This document shows, piece by piece, positions 44,062-52,824 of a DNA stretch of 64,000 bases. The notes under the pieces were generated by a model, which saw nothing but the letters and a program-made list of their open reading frames with translations, was not told the DNA's origin and made no database searches. Location of the stretch: NCBI RefSeq assembly GCF_014860165.1, contig NZ_JACZKG010000043.1, forward strand, positions 154,330 to 218,329. The letters are read 5' to 3'. Origin of the DNA: Devosia sp. (lineage in GTDB: Bacteria; Pseudomonadota; Alphaproteobacteria; Rhizobiales; Devosiaceae). The translations under genes and the position numbers were made by a program. How positions within the stretch are numbered: position 1 is the first letter of the stretch; each line of letters starts with the position of its first letter.

Positions 44062-44664
44062 TCAGCTTTCAAGGTCGTCGAAGAATGGGGTCTCGTTGTT
44101 GCCAGCCATGACAACATCAATCGAGAACACCTGCTCGCCCCGGTCATTGGCGCCAGTGCTTTTCGCTATGAGCCGAGACCGCAATGGTTCTGGCAATGAG
44201 GTCAACAGGGGATCGCTGGCGTTGGCGGCCTCACCCTCCAGAAAAATCTGGGTGACAAGGCGGGAAATGCCGTCGGAAAAAATGGTCAGCGTCACGTTGG
44301 GAGCGCGATCTGCCAAAGCGCCTGGCTTGATAGTCCGCAGCGAAAATTTGCCGTCCTTACTGCGGCATCGGGCATAACCATCGAACCAGGGATCGATATC
44401 GGGATGGTCGGCATGCGCGGGCGTGCGATAGATGCCTCGATCGTTTGGTTGCCAGAACTCGAGTACCGCGCCGTTCCCGAGGTTGCCATCGATGTCGATC
44501 AGTCGCCCCTCGATCACTATGGGCGTTCCACGGGCCGTCGCGACAAGGCCTGGATGGACTTCAACGAGGTCCATGCGATCGGCGTCGCAGAACGGATCCG
44601 GAAAGTACGGGCCGCAGGTGTCCTCGTTTGTGGCCGGCCGTTTATTCGGCGTGATGCTATTCAT
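44062..44664 (-). CDS. Intradiol ring-cleavage dioxygenase, PcaG-like (alpha) subunit
   Basis: A 200-residue protein of the same fold but without the iron ligands, as in PcaG. Motifs: NEDTCGPYFPDPFCDADRMD at the start, VLEFWQPNDRGIYRTP, SLRTIKPGALADRAPNVTLT. It would form the second subunit around the active site of the PcaH-like protein. ATG 44664 overlaps the stop of the BKACE gene by 4 bases. Confidence 0.88.
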   Translation of the reverse strand: MNSITPNKRPATNEDTCGPYFPDPFCDADRMDLVEVHPGLVATARGTPIVIEGRLIDIDGNLGNGAVLEFWQPNDRGIYRTPAHADHPDIDPWFDGYARCRSKDGKFSLRTIKPGALADRAPNVTLTIFSDGISRLVTQIFLEGEAANASDPLLTSLPEPLRSRLIAKSTGANDRGEQVFSIDVVMAGNNETPFFDDLES

Positions 44665-45572
44665 GATCCCTCTCCGATGGTTGCCTGCGCATCGGCTGTG
44701 CCAAGCCCGAGTATCGCACGTGCCTCGCCCGGCGTTGCAATCTGCCCGCCCAGATGGTCGATGATCGCAATCGCCTTTTCCACCAGCTGGGCATTGTCGC
44801 GGCACAACTCGCCCTTGCGGATGTATAGGTTGTCTTCCATGCCGACCCTAACGTGCCCACCGAGTAGAAACGACTGCGCGAGCATGGGAAATTCGTGCCG
44901 GCCGATGCCGAACGCCGCCCATTCCGTACCCGGTGGCAGTTGCGACACCAGGTATGCCAGCGTCGCGGGATTGGCTACGGCACCGTAACGCACGCCCAGT
45001 ACGATTTGTGCCATGAGGGGGGCCCTGAGGATACCCTGCTCCAAGAAGTGCGTGGCCATATGGAGGTCGCCCGAGTCGAAGATCTCGACCTCAGGACGCA
45101 CGCCGGCGGCATAGATGCGTTCGGCCATGATGCGCACATTGCGCGGCGAGTTGATCACCGCGGCTTGCCCCGACCACATGGTATTGAAGTCGAGCGTGCA
45201 GACTTCGGGCCGCAGCGACTCCACATGCGCAACCCGCAGTTCTGGGGCGCATAAGGTGGAACCAGCGGCGGCGATCCTCGGAGTGTCGTCGGAAGGCACA
45301 AACCGGCCGCCCTCCCCCGTGGTCAGGTTCAGGATGACGTCGGTATTTTCATTGCGGATGCGGTCGACCAGTTCCTGGTAGAGCGCAAAATCCATCGAAC
45401 CACGACCCGTTTCTGGGTCACGGACGTGAAGGTGGACGACGGCGGCGCCGGCCTGTGCCGCGGCAAGTGCGGCCTCGGCAATCTGCTGGGGCGTTATTGG
45501 CAGGCCCGGATGCTGCTCCCGACTGGTCAGGTTGCCGGTCACGGCGCAGGTGATGATGGTCTTTTTCACCAC
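44661..45572 (-). CDS. Beta-keto acid cleavage enzyme (BKACE, DUF849)
   Basis: A 303-residue TIM-barrel zinc enzyme that splits a beta-keto acid with acetyl-CoA into acetoacetate and a new CoA ester; the prototype is 3-keto-5-aminohexanoate cleavage protein (Kce). Zinc ligands His in VVHLHVRDPETG and the Glu in EVEIFDSGDL are visible, plus the ITCAVTGNLTSREQHPGLPI start. Known members accept many beta-keto acids including beta-ketoadipate, so it could process the ring-cleavage product. Coupled to the PcaG-like gene. GTG start. Confidence 0.92.
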   Translation of the reverse strand: MVKKTIITCAVTGNLTSREQHPGLPITPQQIAEAALAAAQAGAAVVHLHVRDPETGRGSMDFALYQELVDRIRNENTDVILNLTTGEGGRFVPSDDTPRIAAAGSTLCAPELRVAHVESLRPEVCTLDFNTMWSGQAAVINSPRNVRIMAERIYAAGVRPEVEIFDSGDLHMATHFLEQGILRAPLMAQIVLGVRYGAVANPATLAYLVSQLPPGTEWAAFGIGRHEFPMLAQSFLLGGHVRVGMEDNLYIRKGELCRDNAQLVEKAIAIIDHLGGQIATPGEARAILGLGTADAQATIGEGS

Positions 45573-45580
45573 GGTGCCAC

Positions 45581-46924
45581 CTATGCCGCAAGAGCTTGTG
45601 GCAGACAGGACCGCAGGGCGGCGTCCAGCCGATCAACGATGAAGTCCAGTTCACTGTCGCTGACGTCAAAGGTGGGCGCGATCAGGACGTGATCGCCCTG
45701 CTCCCCGTCCACGCAGCCAGCTGCCGGATAGAGCAGCAGGCCCAGCTCCTGGGCACTGCTCTTTATGCGCCCTGCGAGGCCCGCGGAGGTCGAAAAGGGG
45801 GCTTTGGTGTCGCGATCGGCGACAAGCTCAATCGACCAGAACAGCCCGACGCCCCTGATGTCCCCAACGTTGGCGTGTTGACCGAACCGTTCGCGCAGCT
45901 TGGCGCCAAGCTTGGCACCCTGCCGGGTGACGTTGGCAAGCAGATCGCGCTCATCCAACTCCCGCAGCACCGCGAGCGCGCCTGCGCATGCCACGGCGTG
46001 GCTCATATAGGTGTGACCGTTCCAAAGCGTTCCGCTCCCGGCCAGCATGACGTTCACCACTTTTTCGCTAGCTAGTGTCGCGGCTATGGGCTGGAAGCCC
46101 GCGCCCAGGCCTTTTGCGATGGTGATGATGTCCGGGCTGATGCCTTCCTGCTCAAGGTAGAAGAAAGTCCCAGTTCGCCCCGACCCGCACATCACTTCGT
46201 CCGCGATGAGCAATACGCCATAACGGTCGCAGATTTCCCTTATGCGGGAGAAATAGCCGGGCACGGGGGGCACCGTTCCCAGCGTTGCGCCTGAGACGGG
46301 CTCCACCACGAAGGCCGCGACCGTATCGGCGCCGAGGCGCAGAATCTCCGCCTCAAGTGCATTGGCCGATCGCAATCCAAATTCCTCCTGCGACTCCCCG
46401 TCCTTGCGCAGTCGATATTCGTAGCATGCCGGTACCCGGCCGACGTCAAGCAGAAGGGGCGTGTAGGGTTCCCGACGCTGGCGATGACCACCCACGGACA
46501 GGGCGGCCAGGGTATTGCCATGATAGGCCATGTCCCTAGCAATGATGCGACTGCGCTCGGGCTGGCCATTTTCAACATGGTACTGCCGCGCCAGTTTCAG
46601 CGCCGCTTCCATGGCCTCCGAGCCGGAGCCCAGAAACATCGCCCGGCCGTCACCAAAACCACGAGGCGCCCGCGCGACCAACTCCGCGGCCAGGCGCTCC
46701 GACGGTTCGTTGGTGAACGTGCCGGTATGCGCATAGGAAATCTTGTCGAGCTGGTCTTTGATGGCAGCGATGACACGACCGTTGCTATGCCCCAAAGTCG
46801 ACACTGCAGCGCCGCCGCAGGCGTCCAGATATTTGCGCCCCGAGTCGTCCACAATGTACCCTGCCGATCCCTCGACCGCCGTAGGCAGGGTTTTTTTGAG
46901 GTTTCTATGCAGTACCGCACTCAT
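45581..46924 (-). CDS. Class III (omega-type) PLP aminotransferase
   Basis: A 447-residue aminotransferase. PLP-binding Lys in DIITIAKGLGAGFQPIAA, the cofactor Asp in LIADEVMCGSGRTG, and the phosphate-binding SGSEAMEAALKLARQYH. Family members move amino groups from omega-amines, beta-alanine, GABA or 2,2-dialkyl substrates to keto acids. It is first gene of the leftward catabolic unit. GGAGC precedes ATG 46924. The substrate is unknown, but it would supply a keto acid for the enzymes downstream. Confidence 0.93.
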   Translation of the reverse strand: MSAVLHRNLKKTLPTAVEGSAGYIVDDSGRKYLDACGGAAVSTLGHSNGRVIAAIKDQLDKISYAHTGTFTNEPSERLAAELVARAPRGFGDGRAMFLGSGSEAMEAALKLARQYHVENGQPERSRIIARDMAYHGNTLAALSVGGHRQRREPYTPLLLDVGRVPACYEYRLRKDGESQEEFGLRSANALEAEILRLGADTVAAFVVEPVSGATLGTVPPVPGYFSRIREICDRYGVLLIADEVMCGSGRTGTFFYLEQEGISPDIITIAKGLGAGFQPIAATLASEKVVNVMLAGSGTLWNGHTYMSHAVACAGALAVLRELDERDLLANVTRQGAKLGAKLRERFGQHANVGDIRGVGLFWSIELVADRDTKAPFSTSAGLAGRIKSSAQELGLLLYPAAGCVDGEQGDHVLIAPTFDVSDSELDFIVDRLDAALRSCLPQALAA

Positions 46925-46960
46925 TTTCGCTGCTCCAAATCGGGATTGCGCTATCTTCGA

Positions 46961-46977
46961 TGTTTGATATATAAACA
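46961..46977. promoter_or_regulatory. Palindromic AT-rich site in the divergent promoter region
   Basis: TGTTT-GATATAT-AAACA lies midway between the divergent aminotransferase and CoA-transferase starts (98-base gap). Inverted arms with an AT-rich centre fit a regulator binding site, perhaps for the IclR-family protein at 54152-54982 or the GntR protein. Confidence 0.45.
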
Positions 46978-47022
46978 CAAAGGTTACCTGCTAAACAAGA
47001 CGGCATCTTCTGGGGAGCGGAA

Positions 47023-48201
47023 ATGAGCCAGCCTTTTTCCGGTGTCAGAGTGCTGGACCTGACCCATGTCCTCGCCGGTCCATTCTGCTCGTGGCAGTTC
47101 GCTCTACTTGGTGCGGACGTCATAAAGGTTGAGGACCCGGCTCAGCCCGACTGCGCTCGCGGCCGCGGCCCGGACAAGGATGACAACGCGTCGGGCCTTG
47201 GCTTGAACTATCAGGTGCAGGGCACCAACAAGCGGGCGGTGGCGATCAATCTGAAATCACAAGCGGGTCGCGAAATTTTCTCGGCGCTGGTCGCGACGGC
47301 GGACGTGCTGGTCGAAAACTACCGGACCGGCGCGCTCGCTGCCCTTGGCCTCGGCTATGATGACCTCAAGGTGGCGAACCCCGGCCTGGTCTACTGCTCC
47401 ATCACCGGCTTCGGTGACGTCGGCATCCGCGCCGAAGTAAATGCCTACGACAACACCATCCAGGCCGCATCGGGCGTCATTGCGCAGTCGGGTGGGCACA
47501 AGCCCGGACTTTCGTTCATCGACTACTCTGCCGGATACAGCGCGGCCTTCGCCGTCAGCGCGGCCCTTTTTCGGCGTGAACGCGAGGGGCATGGTACGCA
47601 TATCACCTGCTCGATGTACGAGACGGCCCTGATGCTGATGGCGCCAGAAGTCGCCGCCGAAAAACGGCCAAGGCAATTCACACGGACAAAGGAGCCGGGC
47701 ATTTCGGCTTACGCCACCGCAGATGGGACCCTGATGTTGGGCGCTTTTACGCCTTCGCAAAACCAACGGCTTTGGAACCTGCTGGCCCAGTTGGGTTACG
47801 ACGCCCAGGATTTCGCTCAGACGGCTGACTGGCCGGCACTCTGGCGCAAGGCGTCTCGCGCCAAGGAAGCACTGACCGCAATTTTCGAGCGCGAAACAGC
47901 GTCCCATTGGGAGGGCCTTTTGCGTGACGCCGGCCTTCCGGCAGAACGTGTACGCACGCTGCGCGAAGCCGTCGCAGATCCCCAACTGGAGGCCCGCGGC
48001 TTCTTTGCGCCGGAACCCTCTCGACATCCGGGGCAACACCGCTACCCCTTGCCGGTCGGCGCGTTTCGGTTCTCCGAAGATGGCCCCTCCATCGTGACGG
48101 CCGCACCGCGCGTTGGCGAACATACAGACGCGGTACTGGGCGAGCTCGGGATGGACGCGAGAACGATCGCCGACCTCAGACGCCGGGAGATCGTGCAATG
48201 A
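47023..48201 (+). CDS. Class III CoA-transferase (CaiB/BaiF)
   Basis: A 392-residue CoA-transferase that moves CoA between carboxylates. It starts with VRVLDLTHVLAGPFCSWQFA, has GRGPDKDDNASGLGLNYQVQ, YCSITGFGDVG and the catalytic Asp in LSFIDYSAGYSAAF. It opens a rightward operon in which several genes overlap by 4 bases. Probably activates a dicarboxylate or other acid of the pathway. Confidence 0.93.
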   Translation: MSQPFSGVRVLDLTHVLAGPFCSWQFALLGADVIKVEDPAQPDCARGRGPDKDDNASGLGLNYQVQGTNKRAVAINLKSQAGREIFSALVATADVLVENYRTGALAALGLGYDDLKVANPGLVYCSITGFGDVGIRAEVNAYDNTIQAASGVIAQSGGHKPGLSFIDYSAGYSAAFAVSAALFRREREGHGTHITCSMYETALMLMAPEVAAEKRPRQFTRTKEPGISAYATADGTLMLGAFTPSQNQRLWNLLAQLGYDAQDFAQTADWPALWRKASRAKEALTAIFERETASHWEGLLRDAGLPAERVRTLREAVADPQLEARGFFAPEPSRHPGQHRYPLPVGAFRFSEDGPSIVTAAPRVGEHTDAVLGELGMDARTIADLRRREIVQ

Positions 48202-49103
48202 TGCCGGGACTGCCTGTCATCGAAGCAGAACTCTATGGCCGTTTGCCGGAGGCGCTGCACTGGCGGGGGGAACCTAATGACTGGGTTAGGATGACCCGCC
48301 CCGGAATGAGGCTGCACTCATTTCTCGAGGGCCCCTGTCTCGACGACGATGGCGCCCTCTGGTTGGTCGATGTGCCGTATGGACGGATTTTCAAAGTCGA
48401 CAAGAGCGGCGATTGGACTCTGGCACACCAGTATGAGGGTGAGCCGCACTCCATAAAGAGCCTAGGTCCGCGCGGGTACATGCTGGTCGACTATAAGCTC
48501 GGGCTGTTGAGTTTTGCTTCAGACGGTCCCCGCGTCGAGGTCGTTGCTGACAACTGCGATGACGTTGCCTTCCTTGGCCTTTCCGATCTGACCGTGCTGC
48601 CGTCAGGCGATCTGTGGTTTACCGATTCCGGCAGGACGAGCCTCTCGGATCCAAGCGGGCGTGTTTTCCACCGCAGCGCCGCGGGGCAGATCAGGCTCGT
48701 TCTCGACACAGTGCCATACCCAAACGGGATCGCCGCGTCGGCGGACGGGGCCTTCATCTATGTGGCGGCGACGCGATCCAATCAGATACTGCGACTGTCT
48801 GCGACACTGCCGCCCTCTGGTCGCCCGATGAGCGGCACCTTTATCCAGCTTTCTGGTGGCCTCGGACCAGACGGGCTTGCCGTTTCCACTACCGGGCTGC
48901 TGGCCATAGCGCAGGCCCAAGCCGGCCGGGCCTATCTTGCCTCCGCCGTTGGTGACCTCGTCGCCCAGATCAGGCTCCCCGAGGGGCGCTGGACCACCAG
49001 TGTGGTGTTCGGGCGGGGCGGAGACGCGGGCACTCTTTACATTGTCGAGGCTCAAACCGCCTCGATCTACCGCGCCGACATCTCATCCTTCCAGGAAAGC
49101 TAG
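48198..49103 (+). CDS. SMP-30/gluconolactonase-family protein
   Basis: A 301-residue six-bladed beta-propeller hydrolase. The divalent metal ligands can be read as Glu in FLEGPCLDDDGALW, Asn in YPNGIAAS and Asp in LGPDGLAVS. Members open lactones such as gluconolactone or muconolactone-like compounds. ATG 48198 overlaps the CoA-transferase TGA (ATGA). A lactone intermediate in the pathway would fit. Confidence 0.88.
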   Translation: MMPGLPVIEAELYGRLPEALHWRGEPNDWVRMTRPGMRLHSFLEGPCLDDDGALWLVDVPYGRIFKVDKSGDWTLAHQYEGEPHSIKSLGPRGYMLVDYKLGLLSFASDGPRVEVVADNCDDVAFLGLSDLTVLPSGDLWFTDSGRTSLSDPSGRVFHRSAAGQIRLVLDTVPYPNGIAASADGAFIYVAATRSNQILRLSATLPPSGRPMSGTFIQLSGGLGPDGLAVSTTGLLAIAQAQAGRAYLASAVGDLVAQIRLPEGRWTTSVVFGRGGDAGTLYIVEAQTASIYRADISSFQES

Positions 49104-49105
49104 CG

Positions 49106-50008
49106 ATGCAAAAGACAGACTTGACGGGGTTCGTGCCGGCCATTGTCACGCCATTCAGCCAGAACGGCGAAATCATGGAGGACGGCTTCGTCGCCATCGT
49201 CGACTTTCTGCTGAATCTGGGAGCGAGAGCCATTTGCGTCGCCGGCGACAACGGCGAGAGCTGGACGCTGTCACCCCAGGAGCGCGGACGGTTGACCCGC
49301 CTTGCGGTCGACCGTCTCGCTGGCCGGGCGCATGTCATCACGGGGTGCTCGGCTCCGACGTTGAAAGCCAGCCTTGCCTACGCCAGTGCCGCCCAGGAAA
49401 ACGGCGCTTCCGCGCTATTGGCCATGCCACAGACTTATGTGCTCAAGGCAACCCGCGACGAATTGCTGGCACGCTTTGAGGCATTGGGAAAAGGCACGGA
49501 CGTGCCGATCGTCGCCTACAACTCGCCGCGCCGGGCGGGGCTGGGCATGAGCGTGGATGACATCGGCGCAATTCTCGACGTCGCCCCGATCATCGGGATC
49601 AAGGAGTCAGAACGCGACTTCTTTCATCACACCCACCTGCTTCACCGCTTCCGTGACCGGATATCCATCATGGTTGGCCCGGGACACTACATTCTGCCCG
49701 GTGTCGCACTGGGGGCCAGCGGTTTCATCGCTACCGGGCCGGAGTTTCTTGGCGAGGACACCGCCCGGATAATGTCGCTTGGGAAACAGGCGCCATCGCC
49801 CGAAACGGCGGCCCTGCACCACAGGATTACGGTCCTCTATGAACTGTTGATGGGTACATCCACCTGGCCCGCCGCGTTCAAGGCCGGTCTCAATCTCATC
49901 GGCCTGCCGGCAGGCGTTCCGCGCGAGCCGGTTGCCGCCTGTTCGCCCGCCGAGGTGGACAAGATAAGGGCGACCTTCGACGCCCTCGGGATCCGGCGGA
50001 TTCAGTGA
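49106..50008 (+). CDS. DapA-family class I aldolase/dehydratase
   Basis: A 300-residue TIM-barrel enzyme. The Schiff-base Lys is in IIGIKESERD and the catalytic Tyr in VPIVAYNSPRRAG. The usual GTTGE loop reads VAGDNGESW, so the substrate differs from that of dihydrodipicolinate synthase. Relatives act on keto-sugar acids, trans-carboxybenzalpyruvates, or pyrroline-hydroxycarboxylate (hydroxyproline route). The latter is of note because a flavoprotein dehydrogenase of opine/hydroxyproline type follows. GTGA overlap with the next gene. Confidence 0.9.
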   Translation: MQKTDLTGFVPAIVTPFSQNGEIMEDGFVAIVDFLLNLGARAICVAGDNGESWTLSPQERGRLTRLAVDRLAGRAHVITGCSAPTLKASLAYASAAQENGASALLAMPQTYVLKATRDELLARFEALGKGTDVPIVAYNSPRRAGLGMSVDDIGAILDVAPIIGIKESERDFFHHTHLLHRFRDRISIMVGPGHYILPGVALGASGFIATGPEFLGEDTARIMSLGKQAPSPETAALHHRITVLYELLMGTSTWPAAFKAGLNLIGLPAGVPREPVAACSPAEVDKIRATFDALGIRRIQ

Positions 50009-50304
50009 GCTCCCTCGTTCGCCCATTGGCCGTCTCGCGGACGGAGACAGTTGCCTTCACTTTCGACGATGCAAGTGTCACCTGCCACCGTGGCGAGAGC
50101 ATAGCCGCGGCCCTTGGTGCCCAAGGCACGAGTGTACTGCGGCACAACGCTTTCGACGGCACTGCCAGGGGAGCATTCTGCTTCATGGGCATTTGCCAGG
50201 AATGCGTTGTCGAGATCGACGGCCGACGGGTGGAAGCGTGTCGGACGCCAGCAGTTGATGGCATGCATGTCCATTCTCTGAGAAATCGAGCCAGCAATGT
50301 CTGA
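50005..50304 (+). CDS. Small [2Fe-2S] subunit, HcnA/opine-dehydrogenase gamma type
   Basis: A 99-residue ferredoxin-like protein. Cluster ligands are in GAFCFMGICQECVVEIDGR and EACRTPAVDG, matching the small subunit of three-part HcnABC, nopaline/octopine oxidase and D-hydroxyproline dehydrogenase complexes. It starts at GTG 50005 inside the preceding stop and overlaps the next gene by 8 bases, so the three subunits are made together. Confidence 0.9.
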   Translation: MSSLVRPLAVSRTETVAFTFDDASVTCHRGESIAAALGAQGTSVLRHNAFDGTARGAFCFMGICQECVVEIDGRRVEACRTPAVDGMHVHSLRNRASNV

Positions 50305-51730
50305 GACTTTCGACGTCGTCGTTCTTGGAGCAGGCCCAGCCGGGGCAAATGCTGCGCTCGAGACTGGGCACGCTGGTCTCAAGACGCTCGTTGTCGAAGA
50401 ACAGCATAAGGCCGGTGGACAGGTGTGGCGGGCGAAATCGAGCGCCATAGTCAAGGCGCCGCCGACGCCTGAAGGCAAGGCTGGAGATGCTTTGCGGGGG
50501 TTGTTGGGGAACTCCAGCGTGGCGGCATGGTACGCGTCTCGTGGCTGGCAGCTTACTGCAAGCCGGGAAGGCGCATGGCGCCTGGATGTTGTTACGCCGC
50601 AGGGTCCGAGGGTTGTGTTCGCACCAAGCTTAGTCCTCGCGACTGGCGCACAGGAACGCGTCGTTCCCGTCCACGGCTGGACATTGCCTGGTGTCATCGG
50701 GCTTGCGGCCGCTACGGCATTGATCAAGCAGGAAGTCATGTTACCCGGCGACAGGACGATCGTCGCCGGCTGTGGCCCACTGGTGTTTTTTGTGGCGGCC
50801 GAGATTATGCGGCTAGGCGGCCGTCCTGCTGCCGTGGTGACGCTCAACTCGCGGCAGGATTGGGTGAGGCAGCTGCCAAACCTGGTGAGCCGTACCGATC
50901 TGCTGGCGCAGGGTGTCTCCTGGATAATGAAGCTGCAAAGCGCCGGTGTGCCGATCTTCTGGCAGCACGGCGTCGATTCGATTGATGGCCAAGACCATGT
51001 GACGAGCGCCGTCGTGCGACCGGTGGACAGCCAATGGCGTCTCCGCAAGGAAGCCCCGAGCTCGGTCGTATCGGCCGATAGCGTCGCCATAGGGCATGGT
51101 CTCATGCCTGCCGTCGAAGCCAGCCGCCTGGCGGGGGCCAGCCATCGATTTGCTCCGGAGCTTGGCGGTTGGGTGCCCGAGACGGACCATGCGGGAAAGA
51201 CGTCAGTTGCCAACCTGTGGATTTGTGGCGACGCGACGGGCATCTTCGGCGCTGCGGCTGCCGAGCAGCAAGGTAAACTAACAGGATTGTCGGTCGCCGC
51301 CCAAATGACCGGTCGGTCGAATACGCCAGAGCAACAAGCCGTGACGGCAACCCTGATAAAGGCGCGAAAGTTCGGCGCGGCGGCGGCACGCCTCATGGAC
51401 ATGCGCCCCGGTCTCGTCGACAACGTGACCAGTGAAACGATCGTTTGTCGCTGTGAGGCCATCTCGCGCGGCGACCTCGAGCAGGAAATCCGCAGCGGGG
51501 CCACCTCACCCAACGCAATCAAATCCGGGACGCGGGCCGGGATGGGCCCATGCGGCGGACGCTTCTGCCGCGACACGGTAGCTCGGTTGATCAGCCTGAA
51601 TACCGGCCAGACCATGGAAGAGGTGGGGCTACCAACGGCCCGCTCACCCCTGAGGCCCGTGGCCATCTGTGACCTGGCCTCGCCGATTGACTACGAGGCG
51701 CTTCCCATTCCTGGATTGGCGCCGCTATGA
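50297..51730 (+). CDS. FAD/NAD(P)-type oxidoreductase subunit with BFD-like domain (HcnB/OoxA-like)
   Basis: A 477-residue flavoprotein. N-terminal VVVLGAGPAGANAALETGHA, a second nucleotide fold around DRTIVAGCGPLVFFVAAEI, and a C-terminal bacterioferredoxin-like [2Fe-2S] domain with Cys in VCRCEAISRGD and GMGPCGGRFC. This matches the alpha subunit of opine oxidases and HcnB. It would pass electrons between the catalytic DAO-type subunit and the Fe-S centres to a membrane acceptor. Confidence 0.92.
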   Translation: MSETFDVVVLGAGPAGANAALETGHAGLKTLVVEEQHKAGGQVWRAKSSAIVKAPPTPEGKAGDALRGLLGNSSVAAWYASRGWQLTASREGAWRLDVVTPQGPRVVFAPSLVLATGAQERVVPVHGWTLPGVIGLAAATALIKQEVMLPGDRTIVAGCGPLVFFVAAEIMRLGGRPAAVVTLNSRQDWVRQLPNLVSRTDLLAQGVSWIMKLQSAGVPIFWQHGVDSIDGQDHVTSAVVRPVDSQWRLRKEAPSSVVSADSVAIGHGLMPAVEASRLAGASHRFAPELGGWVPETDHAGKTSVANLWICGDATGIFGAAAAEQQGKLTGLSVAAQMTGRSNTPEQQAVTATLIKARKFGAAAARLMDMRPGLVDNVTSETIVCRCEAISRGDLEQEIRSGATSPNAIKSGTRAGMGPCGGRFCRDTVARLISLNTGQTMEEVGLPTARSPLRPVAICDLASPIDYEALPIPGLAPL

Positions 51731-52824
51731 GCCCGTTCGACTACGATATCGTGATCGTCGGTGGCGGCATAATGGGATGCGGCGCTGCCTTGCGCCTGGC
51801 TGAGGGGGGTATGAAACCTCTCGTTATCGAGAAGGATGATCTCGGCCAGGGCGCTTCGGGGGTCAACGCCGGCACGCTGTCGCTGCAGATTAAGCGCGTG
51901 AAACTCATGCAATACGCTTTGCGCGGCCATCATGAATGGGAGGCGATGGGTGCGGCGGTCGGCTTCCATAAAACGGGTGGATATACCCTTGCCTTCAATG
52001 CCCGCGAGGCAGAACTGCTCCATGACCGCATGGAGCTGAAGCGGCAGGCCGGGGCGCCGATCACCTTCGTGAGCCGGGACGAACTGGCCAGGCGGGAACC
52101 TGAACTGTCCACGAACGTGGTGGCGGCAAGTTATTGCGCCCAGGACGGATATGCCAACTCCTCTTTGACCGGCCAGTATTACCGCCGGCGCCTGGCGGAT
52201 GCGGGTATCGAATACCAGGAAAAATCGCCGGTGGACCGGATCGAAGCCCTCGGGCCGGGCTATGCCATTCATTGCGGCGGTAGGAAAGTTACCGCGCCGC
52301 GCGTCCTGCTGGCGGCGGGCGGTTGGTTGCGACAGGCGGCAGCAATGCTCGGCCTTGACCTGCCGGTGCGGGCACGCGTCAACACCGTTTCGGTGACGGA
52401 GCCCGGTCCTCGTTTGACGCCGTCGGTCATCGGACACGCCACTGGCCTCCTTACCCTCAAGCAGAAGGCCAATGGCACGATGCTGATCGGGGGTGGGTGG
52501 CAGGGGACAGGAGCTCCCGAGGACGGTCGCGGAGTGGTTTCCCCGGAAACACTTCTTACCAATCTTCAATTGGCAAGCTTCGCGGTACCGGCGCTGCGCA
52601 ACTGGCGCATCGTTCGGTCGTGGACTGGCTTTGAAGCCAATGTCCCTGATTTCTATCCTCTGGCGGGCAAAGCGCCAGGCCTGGATGGTGTGTTCATCCT
52701 GGGCTGCGTCCGCGGCGGCTATACGATCGGGCCCTACATTTCAAAACTCATGGGGGATTTCATCCTGGGGCGCACGCTCGAGCTGCCCTTGTTTGATCCC
52801 GGGCGCATTTTCAACCTGGAGTAA
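51727..52824 (+). CDS. DAO-type FAD oxidoreductase, catalytic subunit (HcnC/OoxB-like)
   Basis: A 365-residue glycine/D-amino-acid-oxidase-fold protein. FAD motif IVIVGGGIMGCGAALRLAEGG at residues 6-26, DLGQGASGVNAGTL, and the C-terminal GVFILGCVRGGYTIGPY. With the two preceding genes it forms a complete three-subunit dehydrogenase oxidising a secondary amine or alpha-amino acid to an imine. The substrate could be an opine, an N-substituted amino acid or a D-imino acid. ATGA overlap with the upstream gene. Confidence 0.91.
   Translation: MSPFDYDIVIVGGGIMGCGAALRLAEGGMKPLVIEKDDLGQGASGVNAGTLSLQIKRVKLMQYALRGHHEWEAMGAAVGFHKTGGYTLAFNAREAELLHDRMELKRQAGAPITFVSRDELARREPELSTNVVAASYCAQDGYANSSLTGQYYRRRLADAGIEYQEKSPVDRIEALGPGYAIHCGGRKVTAPRVLLAAGGWLRQAAAMLGLDLPVRARVNTVSVTEPGPRLTPSVIGHATGLLTLKQKANGTMLIGGGWQGTGAPEDGRGVVSPETLLTNLQLASFAVPALRNWRIVRSWTGFEANVPDFYPLAGKAPGLDGVFILGCVRGGYTIGPYISKLMGDFILGRTLELPLFDPGRIFNLE

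Noticed and set aside
50002..51666. 554-codon minus-strand frame opposite the HcnA/HcnB-like genes
   Set aside because: The plus-strand genes carry clear FAD and Fe-S motifs and overlapping starts; the antisense frame shows none.
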